From CAZWMK01 sp964635065 (GTDB lineage Bacteria; Pseudomonadota; Alphaproteobacteria; Sphingomonadales; Sphingomonadaceae): a stretch of DNA of 27,901 bases. The first letter of the stretch is position 1; each line of letters starts with the position of its first letter. Under the pieces are notes generated by a model. The model saw only the letters and a list, made by a program, of their open reading frames with translations, did no database searches and was not told the origin of the DNA. The stretch is taken from contig CAZWMK010000017.1 of NCBI GenBank assembly GCA_964635065.1, positions 1 through 27,901 on the forward strand. The letters run 5' to 3'. Below are positions 1 to 7,767 of the stretch, in pieces. Position numbers and translations under genes: made by a program.

Positions 1-1
1 T

Positions 2-1240
2 CTCAGCTCGGTGCGGCTTTTCACCATGCACGTCGAATCGCAATATCACGAGGAACTGGAGGTGCATGTCCGCGAGCTGGGCGGACTGACCGTGCTGGAT
101 GGTGAGGGGCGGCCGCATCTCGCACGGCCGCTCTCCGATCCGCGCTATGCGGTGCCACTCTCCGGCTTTTACTGGCAGGTGACGCGTCCCGGTTACGGCA
201 CGCTCAAATCGCCGTCCATGACGCGTGGCGCGCTCGATTACGACATCGCGCATTCGCCCAAAATCCTGCACCATATGGCTGATGGGCCGACCGGGCACAC
301 CATCGTTTACGGATTTGTGCGCGATGCGGGCAAGGGGCCGCCGGTCCATTTCGTGATCGCGACGGACGAACGGCATCTCCAGCGGATCATTTCGGCGTTC
401 ACGCGCGAGCTGACCCTTTGGCTGACACTGCTGGCGCTGGCCTTGCTGACGAGCGGCCTCGCCATCATCACCTTGGGCTTCCGTCCGTTCGGGAGGCTTT
501 CCGTGGCCATCGAACGATTGAGACAGGGGGCGGCCCCGCGTATCGAGGGGCGCTATCCTGACGAGCTTCAGCCGCTTGTTGCCGACCTCAACGCCTATGT
601 CGCCGGCAACAGCGAGATTGTGGCGCGCGGGCGCGTGCAGGCCAGCGCCTTGGCGCATTCGCTGCGCACGCCGCTCGCCATTATCACGGACGAAGCAGAG
701 CGGATGCAGGAAGGACCAAGGCCTGAGGCCGCCGACACATTGCTCGAACAGAGCGCGCGGATGCAGCGCCAGATCGATTATCATCTCGCACGGGTGCGCT
801 CTGGCGGCACGCGTCAGGGCGTTGCGGCAAGGCTCGGCCTTGCAGACCTGCTCGCGCCACTGCTCGAAGCGATGCGTCGCTGTTATCCGGCGAAGCGTTT
901 CACGACCGAGATTGCCGAAGATTTCACAGTCGCCATGGATGCTGACGATCTAAGCGAGATCCTGAACAATTTGCTCGACAATGCCGGAAAATGGGCGCGA
1001 TCATCAATCCTTGTCACCGCACGGCCCGGTCGTATTCTGGTGTGCGACGATGGACCCGGCATTGCCCCCGATCGGTTCGACCGGGTGTTCGACATCGGCG
1101 AAGCGGCGCAGGATGCATATGGTGGCACAGGCCTTGGCCTCGCTATCGCGCGGTCCATCGCAAGGGACTATGGCGGGGACATTCTTCTGGGCACAGGACC
1201 GGAGGGCCGCTTCTGTGTCGAGCTTGTGCTCGAAATGTAA
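2..1240 (+). CDS. sensor histidine kinase, 5'-truncated by window edge
   Basis: This is a two-component membrane sensor kinase that autophosphorylates on His and passes phosphate to a response regulator, presumably encoded just upstream. Numbering from the GTG at 11: an extracytoplasmic sensor region occupies about residues 1-130. A hydrophobic transmembrane segment follows at about 133-157, then a HAMP-like linker. The H-box ALAHSLRTPLAII has its phospho-acceptor His at 216. The N-box NNLLDNAGKWA is at 319-329, G1 DDGPG at 346-350 and G2 GGTGLGLA at 371-378. The frame is open back to base 2 without a stop, and the first transmembrane helix expected for this class is missing, so the true start is probably off the left edge. 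The architecture is of the PhoQ/QseC-like class; the ligand cannot be told. It is convergent with the next gene. Confidence 0.88.
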   Translation, partial: LSSVRLFTMHVESQYHEELEVHVRELGGLTVLDGEGRPHLARPLSDPRYAVPLSGFYWQVTRPGYGTLKSPSMTRGALDYDIAHSPKILHHMADGPTGHTIVYGFVRDAGKGPPVHFVIATDERHLQRIISAFTRELTLWLTLLALALLTSGLAIITLGFRPFGRLSVAIERLRQGAAPRIEGRYPDELQPLVADLNAYVAGNSEIVARGRVQASALAHSLRTPLAIITDEAERMQEGPRPEAADTLLEQSARMQRQIDYHLARVRSGGTRQGVAARLGLADLLAPLLEAMRRCYPAKRFTTEIAEDFTVAMDADDLSEILNNLLDNAGKWARSSILVTARPGRILVCDDGPGIAPDRFDRVFDIGEAAQDAYGGTGLGLAIARSIARDYGGDILLGTGPEGRFCVELVLEM

Positions 1241-1253
1241 AATCTGCGTCGAG

Positions 1254-1278
1254 GCCAGCCGATATGCCCGGCGGCTGG
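1254..1278. terminator. hairpin between convergent genes (possible terminator)
   Basis: CCAGCCG (1255-1261) pairs with CGGCTGG (1272-1278) over a 10-base loop. The hairpin sits between the stop of the kinase and the stop of the convergent oxidoreductase. There is no T-tract, so this is only a candidate transcript end. Confidence 0.3.
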
Positions 1279-1313
1279 ATCATGTCCTGAACGTGGGCGC
1301 CCAAGCGGACCGC

Positions 1314-2279
1314 TTATCGGGCCTGTGCATGGGCCGGGCGAGGCGGGCTTTCCATGATCAGTTGCGCCAGATGCTGGCCCGACAACCACGCGGATTCGAC
1401 CCGCGGCCCCAAAAGCCAGTCTCCGCAGACGCCAAGGCCGATGCCGCTATTCCAGAGCGCGCCAAGGCCGATGCCCGCGCTCATGGCATAGCGCCAGCGA
1501 TGGGCTGTCGCGGAGACCGGGACAGGGGGCTCGATCCCAAGCGCATCGGACAGTGCGGCAAGCAGCGCATGGGTGATTTCGCCGGGCGCATCGTCGATAT
1601 GCGCAAACGACCAATCAGCGCGGGCTTGTACAACCCATGCTTCCGGTCCCAGTCGTTCCGGCTTGGCACTGTTGCGGGCGGCCCAGCCGATCATGCCGCT
1701 GTCGCGCAGCACATCCTGCGCGCAGGGCAGTGGAGACGCAAAGCTGAACATGGCCGTCCAGATCGGCTGCGAACGGGCAAGCATGGCTTCTCGCGCCATG
1801 GCAAAATCATGCAGCGACAGGAACGGCACGGCCTGTTCGGCAGGAACGGCAAGAATAACGGCATCGACATGATCATGGCATGTGACACCGCCATGGATGC
1901 GCCAGCCATGCTGATCGCGCTCTATGCGGTCGACATGTGCGCCCCAATGAACGTGCAGGTCTGAGGCCATGGCCTTGATGACAGCATTCATGCCCGGCAC
2001 GCCAACCCAGGCGTCCGCGCCAGCAGCGTGCCAGGGGGCAACAATATTGCGGGCGGCCCAGTCCTCGATCAGGCGCCGGAATTTCTGATCACGCGCGGTG
2101 AAATACTGGGCACCGTGATCAAAGGCGGCCATGCCAAGCGGTGTCTCGACCCTTTTGGTCGACATGCGTCCGCCGGGGCCACGGCCTTTGTCGAACAGGA
2201 TGACACTGTGTTCGCTGGCGGGCAATGCGGATGCAGCCGATAGACCGGCCATTCCTGCGCCGATAATCGCTATTCTCAT
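1314..2279 (-). CDS. NAD(P)/FAD-dependent oxidoreductase, renalase-like amine-oxidase fold
   Basis: A flavoprotein of 321 residues. The N-terminal dinucleotide-binding motif IGAGMAGLSAA follows the first strand directly. An acidic/basic turn then leads into GRGPGGRMSTKR, the GG motif that contacts FAD in the amine oxidase/phytoene desaturase superfamily. FDHGAQYFTARD follows at about residues 53-64, a stretch typical of bacterial renalase-like proteins. The C-terminal segment GVCGDWLLGPRVESAWLSG closes the FAD site. There is no signal peptide, so it is cytoplasmic. Known members of this subgroup oxidise dihydro-nicotinamide isomers or remain uncharacterised, and the substrate here is unknown. 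It lies 138 bases downstream of folE on the same strand, probably cotranscribed, and next to a LOV photoreceptor. Similar flavoproteins occur beside folE and photolyase genes in light-induced clusters. Confidence 0.8.
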   Translation of the reverse strand: MRIAIIGAGMAGLSAASALPASEHSVILFDKGRGPGGRMSTKRVETPLGMAAFDHGAQYFTARDQKFRRLIEDWAARNIVAPWHAAGADAWVGVPGMNAVIKAMASDLHVHWGAHVDRIERDQHGWRIHGGVTCHDHVDAVILAVPAEQAVPFLSLHDFAMAREAMLARSQPIWTAMFSFASPLPCAQDVLRDSGMIGWAARNSAKPERLGPEAWVVQARADWSFAHIDDAPGEITHALLAALSDALGIEPPVPVSATAHRWRYAMSAGIGLGALWNSGIGLGVCGDWLLGPRVESAWLSGQHLAQLIMESPPRPAHAQAR

Positions 2280-2417
2280 GGCAGTCAGACCGGTCTTTCC
2301 TGGGGATGATCAATCCGTGTTCGCCCCGAGGGGATGGGGAACGCATGCGGCGATACGGACGGTCCCGCATCGCCGCTGTCCGGCACAGGAGGGGAAGTGC
2401 GCGCGGACAAAGAGCGT

Positions 2418-3029
2418 TCAGCCACCCATCAGGGCGAGAATCTCTTTCCGGCTGCTTTGATTATCCAGAAAACATCCCATCATGCGGCTGGTAACCATGC
2501 CGACGCCGGGGGTGCATACGCCACGGCCTGTCATGCATCCGTGCTGGGCATTGATGACAACCGCCACGCCCTGCGGCTTGAGTGTGTCCCAGATGGCCTG
2601 CGCAACTTGGGCCGTCAGCCGTTCCTGCACCTGCAAGCGACGGGCATAGCCGTGAAGCACCCGCGCCAGCTTCGATATGCCGACGACCCGGTCGCGGGGC
2701 AGATAGGCGATCGAAGCCGTGCCGGTGATTGGCGCCATGTGATGTTCGCAATGCGACTGGAACGGGATGTTCTTCAGCAGCACAACTTCATTGTAACCGC
2801 CAACTTCCTCGAAGGTACGGGCGAGATGCAGGGCGGGATCTTCTTCATAGCCCTGGCAATATTCGCGCCATGCGCGGGCCACGCGTTTTGGCGTGTCGAC
2901 CAGCCCCTCGCGCTCCGGGTCTTCGCCCGACCAGCGCAGAAGCGTGCGGACAGCTTCCTGAACTTCTTCCGGTACATACAGCTTGCCGTCGGCAGTCTGG
3001 AACTGCATGTCGTGCATTATATGGTTCAT
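2418..3029 (-). CDS. folE: GTP cyclohydrolase I
   Basis: Converts GTP to 7,8-dihydroneopterin triphosphate, the entry step to folates and other pterins. The 203-residue length is normal for the family. Zinc ligands are visible as Cys94 and His97 in HCEHH and Cys165 in HGCMTGRGV. The substrate-binding QER triad is at 135-137 (LQVQERLTAQVAQ), and the conserved GISKLARV stretch is at 117-124. I chose the ATG at 3029 because AGGGG lies 7 bases before it. The in-frame ATG at 3044 contains that ribosome site and is less likely. The gene is divergent from the LOV regulator, with 87 bases between the starts, and upstream of the renalase-like gene. Because housekeeping folate synthesis often uses another cyclohydrolase copy, this one may serve an inducible pterin need, for example a photolyase antenna; that is inference. 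Confidence 0.95.
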   Translation of the reverse strand: MNHIMHDMQFQTADGKLYVPEEVQEAVRTLLRWSGEDPEREGLVDTPKRVARAWREYCQGYEEDPALHLARTFEEVGGYNEVVLLKNIPFQSHCEHHMAPITGTASIAYLPRDRVVGISKLARVLHGYARRLQVQERLTAQVAQAIWDTLKPQGVAVVINAQHGCMTGRGVCTPGVGMVTSRMMGCFLDNQSSRKEILALMGG

Positions 3030-3116
3030 GACGTTACCCCTCATTTTGTGTTCTTAGCTTCACATTCAGGCTGAGGCGGCTCAACATGGCCAAAAGGGCA
3101 AGGCAGAAAGAACAGC

Positions 3117-3710
3117 ATGACGCTCTCCAGCATGATCGAGAACAGCCCGGTGGCGGCGGTCATCAGCAATCCGCGTTTGCCCGATAATCCGATCGTGGAA
3201 TGCAACCGCGCGTTCGAAATCCTGACCGGCTACAGCCGCGACGAAATCATTGGACGCAACTGCCGTTTTCTGGCTGGTCCGCAGACGGAGCCATGGCTGA
3301 CCGCGGAAATCGTGACGGCCGTGCGTGAGCGGCGGCCCGTGCTGGTTGAAATCATGAACTACAAGAAAGATGGCACACAGTTTCGCAATGCCGTGCTTGT
3401 TGCGCCCATCTTCGACGAAAACGGAGAATTATCCTATTTCCTTGGATCACAGGTCGAGGTGGCGGCCGCAGAGGGGGGCGATCCGTCGCAGGCGCGCCGC
3501 GCCGAGGCGCGCGAGCGCATTGCGGCATTGCCGCCGCGTCAGCGCCAGGTGCTGCTCGAAATGGCTGCGGGCAAACTCAACAAGCAGATCGCGTTCACGC
3601 TGGGGATCAGTGAAAGAACTGTCAAAATGCATCGCGCGGCCCTGCTGGGCGGATTGGGTGTCACGTCCGTTGCCGATGCCATCCGCATTGCGGTGGAGGC
3701 CGGTTACTGA
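3117..3710 (+). CDS. blue-light LOV-HTH (LuxR-type) transcriptional regulator, EL222-like
   Basis: A one-component photoreceptor of 197 residues. The LOV domain spans about residues 8-115. The flavin-adduct motif GRNCRFLAG has the photoactive Cys at 49. The FMN-contacting Asn81 (in NYKKDGT), Asn91 (in FRNAVLV) and Gln112 (in GSQVEV) are all present, so the domain should be photochemically competent. A linker at about 116-134 leads into a LuxR-type four-helix HTH (135-197) with recognition helix SERTVKMHRAALL. Order and length match EL222 of Erythrobacter litoralis, where light frees the HTH to dimerise and bind DNA. EL222 has a somewhat longer N-terminus. It is divergent from folE, which makes the shared 87-base spacer the first place to look for its operator. 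The ribosome site before 3117 is weak. Confidence 0.93.
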   Translation: MTLSSMIENSPVAAVISNPRLPDNPIVECNRAFEILTGYSRDEIIGRNCRFLAGPQTEPWLTAEIVTAVRERRPVLVEIMNYKKDGTQFRNAVLVAPIFDENGELSYFLGSQVEVAAAEGGDPSQARRAEARERIAALPPRQRQVLLEMAAGKLNKQIAFTLGISERTVKMHRAALLGGLGVTSVADAIRIAVEAGY

Positions 3711-3727
3711 AGCCGTCGCCACGACCA

Positions 3728-3763
3728 TGCCGGCCCATATGGACCGGCAGATATATTGTTTTT
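3728..3763 (+). terminator. weak hairpin after the LOV gene
   Basis: TGCCGG (3728-3733) pairs with CCGGCA (3744-3749) around CCCATATGGA, followed after a few bases by TTGTTTTT. It could end the LOV transcript. The stem is short and the T-run is offset. Confidence 0.35.
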
Positions 3764-3867
3764 CGCTTCCTGGCGTGCGTCCTTGTCGCCGGATTGTCGC
3801 GCGTCAGTTAGAGTTGTGATGGATGACGAATAAGGGAATGATTTGATCTGTTATCGGAAGGAGCCAT

Positions 3868-4530
3868 ATGAACGTCAGTGAAGCTGTGCTTACGCGTCGA
3901 TCGGTGCGCGCATTTCTGGACAAGCCAGTGTCCCTGGAGATTTTGCGCGATGTCATGGACAAGGCGCGCTGGGCGCCGTCTGGCTGCAACTTCCAGCCAT
4001 GGGAAGCGACCATATTGGCTGGTGATCCGTTGCACCAGTTACAGCAGCGGATGCTGGCCAGCGCACCACAGGATCCGATCGAATATGATTGGAGTGCACC
4101 CGAGGCGTTACCGGAATGCAAGGCACGTCTCAACCGCCTGGCGGCGGCGATGTATGGCTCCATGGATATCGCGCGCAGCGATGGCGACCAGCGGGCGGCG
4201 TTCTTGAAGGCCAATGCCCTGTCGTTCGGCGCACCTGCGGTTTTGCTGTGCTATTTCCCGCGCATCATGAAGGAAGCGCAGTGGTCGGATGTCGGCATGT
4301 GGCTGCAAACGGTGATGCTGTTGCTGCGCGAGACCGGACTGGACAGCTGTCCGCAGGAGTTTCTGGGGCTCTATGCGCGTCTGATCAAGGATTTCCTTGG
4401 GGTCAGCGATGAAAGTCACATTTTCTTCTGCGGCCTTGCAATCGGTTATCGCGCGCCGGATGCCAGTGTGAACGGGTTCGAGCGCGAGCGCGTCCCGCTT
4501 GATGAGAAAGTGCGTTTCCTCGGTTTCTAG
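3868..4530 (+). CDS. nitroreductase-family FMN oxidoreductase
   Basis: A 220-residue FMN-dependent NAD(P)H oxidoreductase of the nitroreductase fold. The N-terminal RRSVRAFLDKPVS (about residues 10-22) is the family's FMN-phosphate-binding region. WAPSGCNFQPWEATIL (about 35-50) gives the conserved Ser/Asn/Gln flavin contacts. SDVGMWLQTVMLLLRETGLDS and the C-terminal FCGLAIGYRAPDA are also typical. Such enzymes reduce nitroaromatics, quinones or enones, often promiscuously; the substrate is unknown here. AAGGAG lies 6-7 bases before the ATG. It follows the LOV gene by 157 bases with its own ribosome site and a hairpin between them, so cotranscription is uncertain. Confidence 0.88.
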   Translation: MNVSEAVLTRRSVRAFLDKPVSLEILRDVMDKARWAPSGCNFQPWEATILAGDPLHQLQQRMLASAPQDPIEYDWSAPEALPECKARLNRLAAAMYGSMDIARSDGDQRAAFLKANALSFGAPAVLLCYFPRIMKEAQWSDVGMWLQTVMLLLRETGLDSCPQEFLGLYARLIKDFLGVSDESHIFFCGLAIGYRAPDASVNGFERERVPLDEKVRFLGF

Positions 4531-4550
4531 CGGGAGACATCAATGCCACT

Positions 4551-4594
4551 CCGGCCCCGCGCCCGATGCAGATACGCGATGGGCGCGGGGCCGG
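4551..4594. terminator. perfect 14-bp GC hairpin between convergent genes
   Basis: CCGGCCCCGCGCCC (4551-4564) and GGGCGCGGGGCCGG (4581-4594) are exact complements around a 16-base loop. The hairpin lies between the nitroreductase stop and the stop of the convergent SDR, so it could act as an end signal on both strands. Neither side has a T-tract, so it is not a classical intrinsic terminator. Confidence 0.5.
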
Positions 4595-4625
4595 GGAGTC
4601 GGCGGTTATGGGCGGGCGTGGCGCA

Positions 4626-5366
4626 TCAAAGCGAACTGCCGCCATCGACACGGAATTCGGCGCCAGTCGTGAAGGCGGATTCGTCCGAGGCCAGATACAC
4701 GGCCATGGCAGCGATTTCTTCGGGTTTTCCGAGTCGTCCGATCGGGTGCCCGGCAACCCAGGCGTTATAGACGGCCTGCGGATTTTCGGTTTGCGCCAGA
4801 ACCTTGTCCTGGATCGGCGTCTTGATCAGGCCCGGCAGGATGGCGTTGCAGCGGATGCCATAGCGCTGTTTGGCGCAGTGCAGGGCAATTGACTTCGTCA
4901 TGTGGATGACAGCTGCCTTTGCGGCGTTATAGGCGAACAGATCGGGCTGCGCACGCACACCGCACATCGAGGAAATGTTGATCAACGATCCGCCATGCGC
5001 CTTCATGAGCGGAATGGCATGTTTGCATCCCAGAAATACCCCGATCACATCCACGTCCATCTCGTGACGGAACTGGTCGAGCGTGATGGTCTCGACGGAG
5101 CCGAAGGTGGTGATGCCGGCATTGTTCACAACCACGTCAAGGCGTGTGGAAGCGGCCAGGGCCGCCTGCCAGCTGCTCTCGGATGTGACATCAAGATGGA
5201 CGAAACGCGCCGCCGGGCCAAGTGCCTGCGCCAAGGCGGCGCCTGCGGTCGCATCGATATCGCCGATGATAACGGACGCACCTTCCTCAACGAAACGGCG
5301 AACCATCGCTTCGCCCAGACCCGATGCGCCGCCCGTCACGAGTGCCTGCTTGCCATTCAGTCGCAT
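4626..5366 (-). CDS. classical short-chain dehydrogenase/reductase (SDR)
   Basis: A 246-residue NAD(P)-dependent oxidoreductase. The cofactor motif TGGASGLG is near the N-terminus, with an Asp at the end of strand 2 (IIGDID), which suggests NAD(H). LDVT, NNAG, the catalytic Ser in INISSMCG and the YNAAK catalytic Tyr/Lys are all present. The C-terminus GAEFRVDGGSSL is usual for the family. Start: ATG at 5366, with GAGAGGAAAC upstream. The in-frame GTG at 5384 would contain that site. It lies 14 bases downstream of the FAD-dehydrogenase gene, so the two form one operon and may act on the same substrate, one removing hydrogens from a ring or chain and the other oxidising an alcohol. The pairing is reminiscent of steroid or alicyclic catabolism; the actual substrate is unknown. 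Confidence 0.92.
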   Translation of the reverse strand: MRLNGKQALVTGGASGLGEAMVRRFVEEGASVIIGDIDATAGAALAQALGPAARFVHLDVTSESSWQAALAASTRLDVVVNNAGITTFGSVETITLDQFRHEMDVDVIGVFLGCKHAIPLMKAHGGSLINISSMCGVRAQPDLFAYNAAKAAVIHMTKSIALHCAKQRYGIRCNAILPGLIKTPIQDKVLAQTENPQAVYNAWVAGHPIGRLGKPEEIAAMAVYLASDESAFTTGAEFRVDGGSSL

Positions 5367-5380
5367 GTCTATGTTTCCTC

Positions 5381-6802
5381 TCACAAACCGAGGTCATTGG
5401 TCTGGCTGTAGGCCGCCGCCCGCAGGCCGGCCCTGCGGCCCAGCACCACGGCGGGTCCGATCGACATCCCGCCACCCGCATAGCGTTTGCCCATGAGTAC
5501 CCCAAGCACCTCGCCCGCCGCAAAAAGGCCGGGGATGGGCACGCCCGCTTCGTCAAGCACACGACAGTCGCGGTCGATATCCAGCCCTGCGCCCGTCACG
5601 CCGATGGTCGAAGCGCGCACTTCGCAGGCATAAAACGGGCCGGTCCGGACAGGGAATGCCTTTTCCTCATGCTGGAAGAAATGGCTGTCGCACCGCGCGT
5701 CGCAATCGGCGTTATAACGGGCAACGCTGTAAGCAAGAGCGCGCGCATCAAGGCCGCAGCCTGCAGCCAGTTCATCCAGCGTATCGGCGACAAGGATTTC
5801 GCCTCTGGCTACACGCTGACGGATGGTTGCTTCTTCCCAGGTCGGCAGGTTGATGCCGGCGCCATATGGATCGAGATAGCGGATGTCGTGACTGGCGGTG
5901 CACAGCGCCGCTTCATCGAAAATCGCCCAGCCACGCGCTTCGGGCTGTTCATTCAGGGCATAGCCGGTGATGCTGTAACTTGCCATTTCGGGAATGAAAC
6001 GTTGTGCCTTCAGATTGACCAGCATCAGCCACGGCGGCAGGAAGGGCTCCAGATTATGGCCGTGGCCCGAACTGGGCAGCAGCAGGCCCGTATCATGCCC
6101 GATAATGGCCGCGCCTACCGCTTCGCCCATGGTGATGCCGTCACCCAGAATGAAGGGCGCGGCTTCATGTACCGCCCAGACGCGGTCGCCATGCTGTGCG
6201 GCGGTGGGAAAGAAGCGGGCGCGCATGTCGGGCGAATTGCCGAAACCGCCGGTTGTCACCACGACGGCGGGCGCTCGCAGTTCAACCCCCATGGCACCGA
6301 CACCCACCACATGGCCGTTCTCGACGATCAGTCGTTCGACACGGGTGGCAAGGGCAGTTTCGATGCCGAGCGCGCCGGCGCGGTTGATCAGCACATCGGC
6401 AATGCCCGAACCCGCGCCCGCGCTGGGGTGCGCGCGCGGCACACTTTCCACGCCGCCTTTCACCAGCTGTGCGGGTGGGAAATTGGCCCCCAGCTCGATC
6501 AGCCATTCAAGGCATGGCCCGCTGCCGTCGCAGATCACCCGGAACAGGTCGGGCTTCACCATCCACTGGTTGAGCGTCATGACATAATCGAACATGGCGT
6601 CCGCGCTGTCTTCATAGCCGCGTGCCCGCTGGACGCTGGTGCCAGCGGCATAAAAGACGCCGCCCGATTGCGCCGTTGCGCCACCCAGCCGGGTGTCGGC
6701 CTCGATAATCATGACCCGCGTGCCCGCAAGATGCGCCTCGATGGCAGCGCACAGGCCCGCGCCGCCGCCGCCCACGATGATCACGTCATAATCGCGCATC
6801 AT
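5381..6802 (-). CDS. FAD-dependent dehydrogenase, fumarate reductase/KstD-like flavoprotein
   Basis: A 473-residue flavoprotein. Residues about 3-25 hold the FAD-binding motif DVIIVGGGGAGLCAA, ending with an acidic residue in IIEAD. RLGGATAQSGGVFYAAG is the isoalloxazine-side motif shared by fumarate reductase flavoproteins and 3-ketosteroid delta-1-dehydrogenases. VVVTTGGFGNSPDM and the C-terminal GVPIPGLFAAGEVLG, with GGGMSIGPAVVLGRRAG, complete the FAD domain. There is no signal peptide, so it is cytoplasmic. I chose the ATG at 6802 (or the adjacent ATG at 6799) because GGGGGAGAAG precedes it; the frame extends upstream to 6850 without a better site. It is the first gene of an operon with the SDR and divergent from a second SDR. 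The exact substrate cannot be read from sequence. Confidence 0.88.
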   Translation of the reverse strand: MMRDYDVIIVGGGGAGLCAAIEAHLAGTRVMIIEADTRLGGATAQSGGVFYAAGTSVQRARGYEDSADAMFDYVMTLNQWMVKPDLFRVICDGSGPCLEWLIELGANFPPAQLVKGGVESVPRAHPSAGAGSGIADVLINRAGALGIETALATRVERLIVENGHVVGVGAMGVELRAPAVVVTTGGFGNSPDMRARFFPTAAQHGDRVWAVHEAAPFILGDGITMGEAVGAAIIGHDTGLLLPSSGHGHNLEPFLPPWLMLVNLKAQRFIPEMASYSITGYALNEQPEARGWAIFDEAALCTASHDIRYLDPYGAGINLPTWEEATIRQRVARGEILVADTLDELAAGCGLDARALAYSVARYNADCDARCDSHFFQHEEKAFPVRTGPFYACEVRASTIGVTGAGLDIDRDCRVLDEAGVPIPGLFAAGEVLGVLMGKRYAGGGMSIGPAVVLGRRAGLRAAAYSQTNDLGL

Positions 6803-6945
6803 GGCTTCTCCCCCTGTTGTTTGTGTTGGCCTTGTTGCATGTGGGGCCAATATCCGTTGTTATCTGAGCGCATGACCTTGCGTTCTGGCAAGTGATTTTG
6901 GCAATGCCAGCAAGCCGTTCCGGCGGACAGGCACGGGAAAAGACC

Positions 6946-7695
6946 ATGACCAACAAGAGCATCCTGCCCAGTTTGCGTTCCGGCTACCGGGCGCTGGTTT
7001 TCGGGGCCGGCGGCGGGATCGGGGCGGCCTTTGTGCGCGCGCTGGCAGACGACCCTCGTTGCGGTGCGGTTTTTGCTGCCAGCCGCACCGTCAGGGCACC
7101 TGTCGGGCGGGCGGTGCCGCTGACCTTTGCGCTGGAGGATGAAGCAAGTCTGGCGGCGGCTGTTGCCCGTGCGGCAGAAGACGGCCCCCTTGATCTTGTC
7201 ATCGTTGCGACGGGTCTGTTGCACGATGCGCAGCAGAAACCTGAAAAAACCTGGCGCGCGCTTGATGGCACGGCCTTGATGCGGTCCTTTCAGGTCAATG
7301 CCATTGGTCCTGCGCTGATCGCCAAACATGCGCTGGACCAGCTTGGCCGGGACCATAAGGCGGTCTTTGCGGCACTGTCGGCGCGGGTCAGTTCGATCAG
7401 CGACAATCGGCTGGGCGGCTGGCATGGCTATCGCGCTTCGAAAGCGGCGCTGAACATGCTGATCAAGACCTGCGCACTGGAACTGGCGGTACGGAAACCT
7501 CGCGCCCTGTGCGTGGGCCTCCATCCGGGCACTGTCGATACGGCGCTGTCCAAGCCTTTTCAGGCCGGGATGCCTGCGCAAAAGCTGTTCAGTACGACGC
7601 AGAGTGCCGGGGCGCTGCTTGCGGTCATCGATGGGCTTGAACCCGCGCAAAGCGGCCATTTGTTCGCGTGGGACGGACAGGAAATCCCGTTTTGA
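6946..7695 (+). CDS. SDR-family protein, CsgA-like
   Basis: A 249-residue Rossmann protein of the SDR superfamily. The cofactor motif is FGAGGGIGAAF. The usual NNAG is replaced by VATGLLHD, which is common in the CsgA/atypical branch. Catalytic residues appear as Ser in ALSARVSSIS and Tyr/Lys in YRASKAALNM. GLHPGTVDTALSKPF is the conserved PG loop. The C-terminus GHLFAWDGQEIPF is typical of small bacterial CsgA-like SDRs. Start: ATG at 6946 with GGGAAAAG before it, rather than the in-frame ATG at 6892. It is divergent from the FAD-dehydrogenase/SDR operon with about 140 bases between the starts. The substrate is unknown. Confidence 0.87.
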   Translation: MTNKSILPSLRSGYRALVFGAGGGIGAAFVRALADDPRCGAVFAASRTVRAPVGRAVPLTFALEDEASLAAAVARAAEDGPLDLVIVATGLLHDAQQKPEKTWRALDGTALMRSFQVNAIGPALIAKHALDQLGRDHKAVFAALSARVSSISDNRLGGWHGYRASKAALNMLIKTCALELAVRKPRALCVGLHPGTVDTALSKPFQAGMPAQKLFSTTQSAGALLAVIDGLEPAQSGHLFAWDGQEIPF

Positions 7696-7767
7696 TCCCT
7701 GCTGCCCGGTCGTGTGCTTTTCGCGCAGCAGGCCGGGCGAGCTGACGCATCACACATGATGCCGGGG

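Noticed and set aside
3045..3116. Search for an EL222-type operator in the folE-LOV spacer
   Set aside because: No convincing repeat or palindrome stands out by eye, so no binding site is called.
5324..6895. A 523-codon open frame on the plus strand
   Set aside because: It is antisense to the FAD dehydrogenase and SDR and lacks recognisable domains. High GC keeps the opposite frame open.
7699..7731. Hairpin CTGCTGC/GCAGCAG after the CsgA-like SDR
   Set aside because: The loop is long, alternative pairings compete and no T-run follows, so it is not called a terminator.
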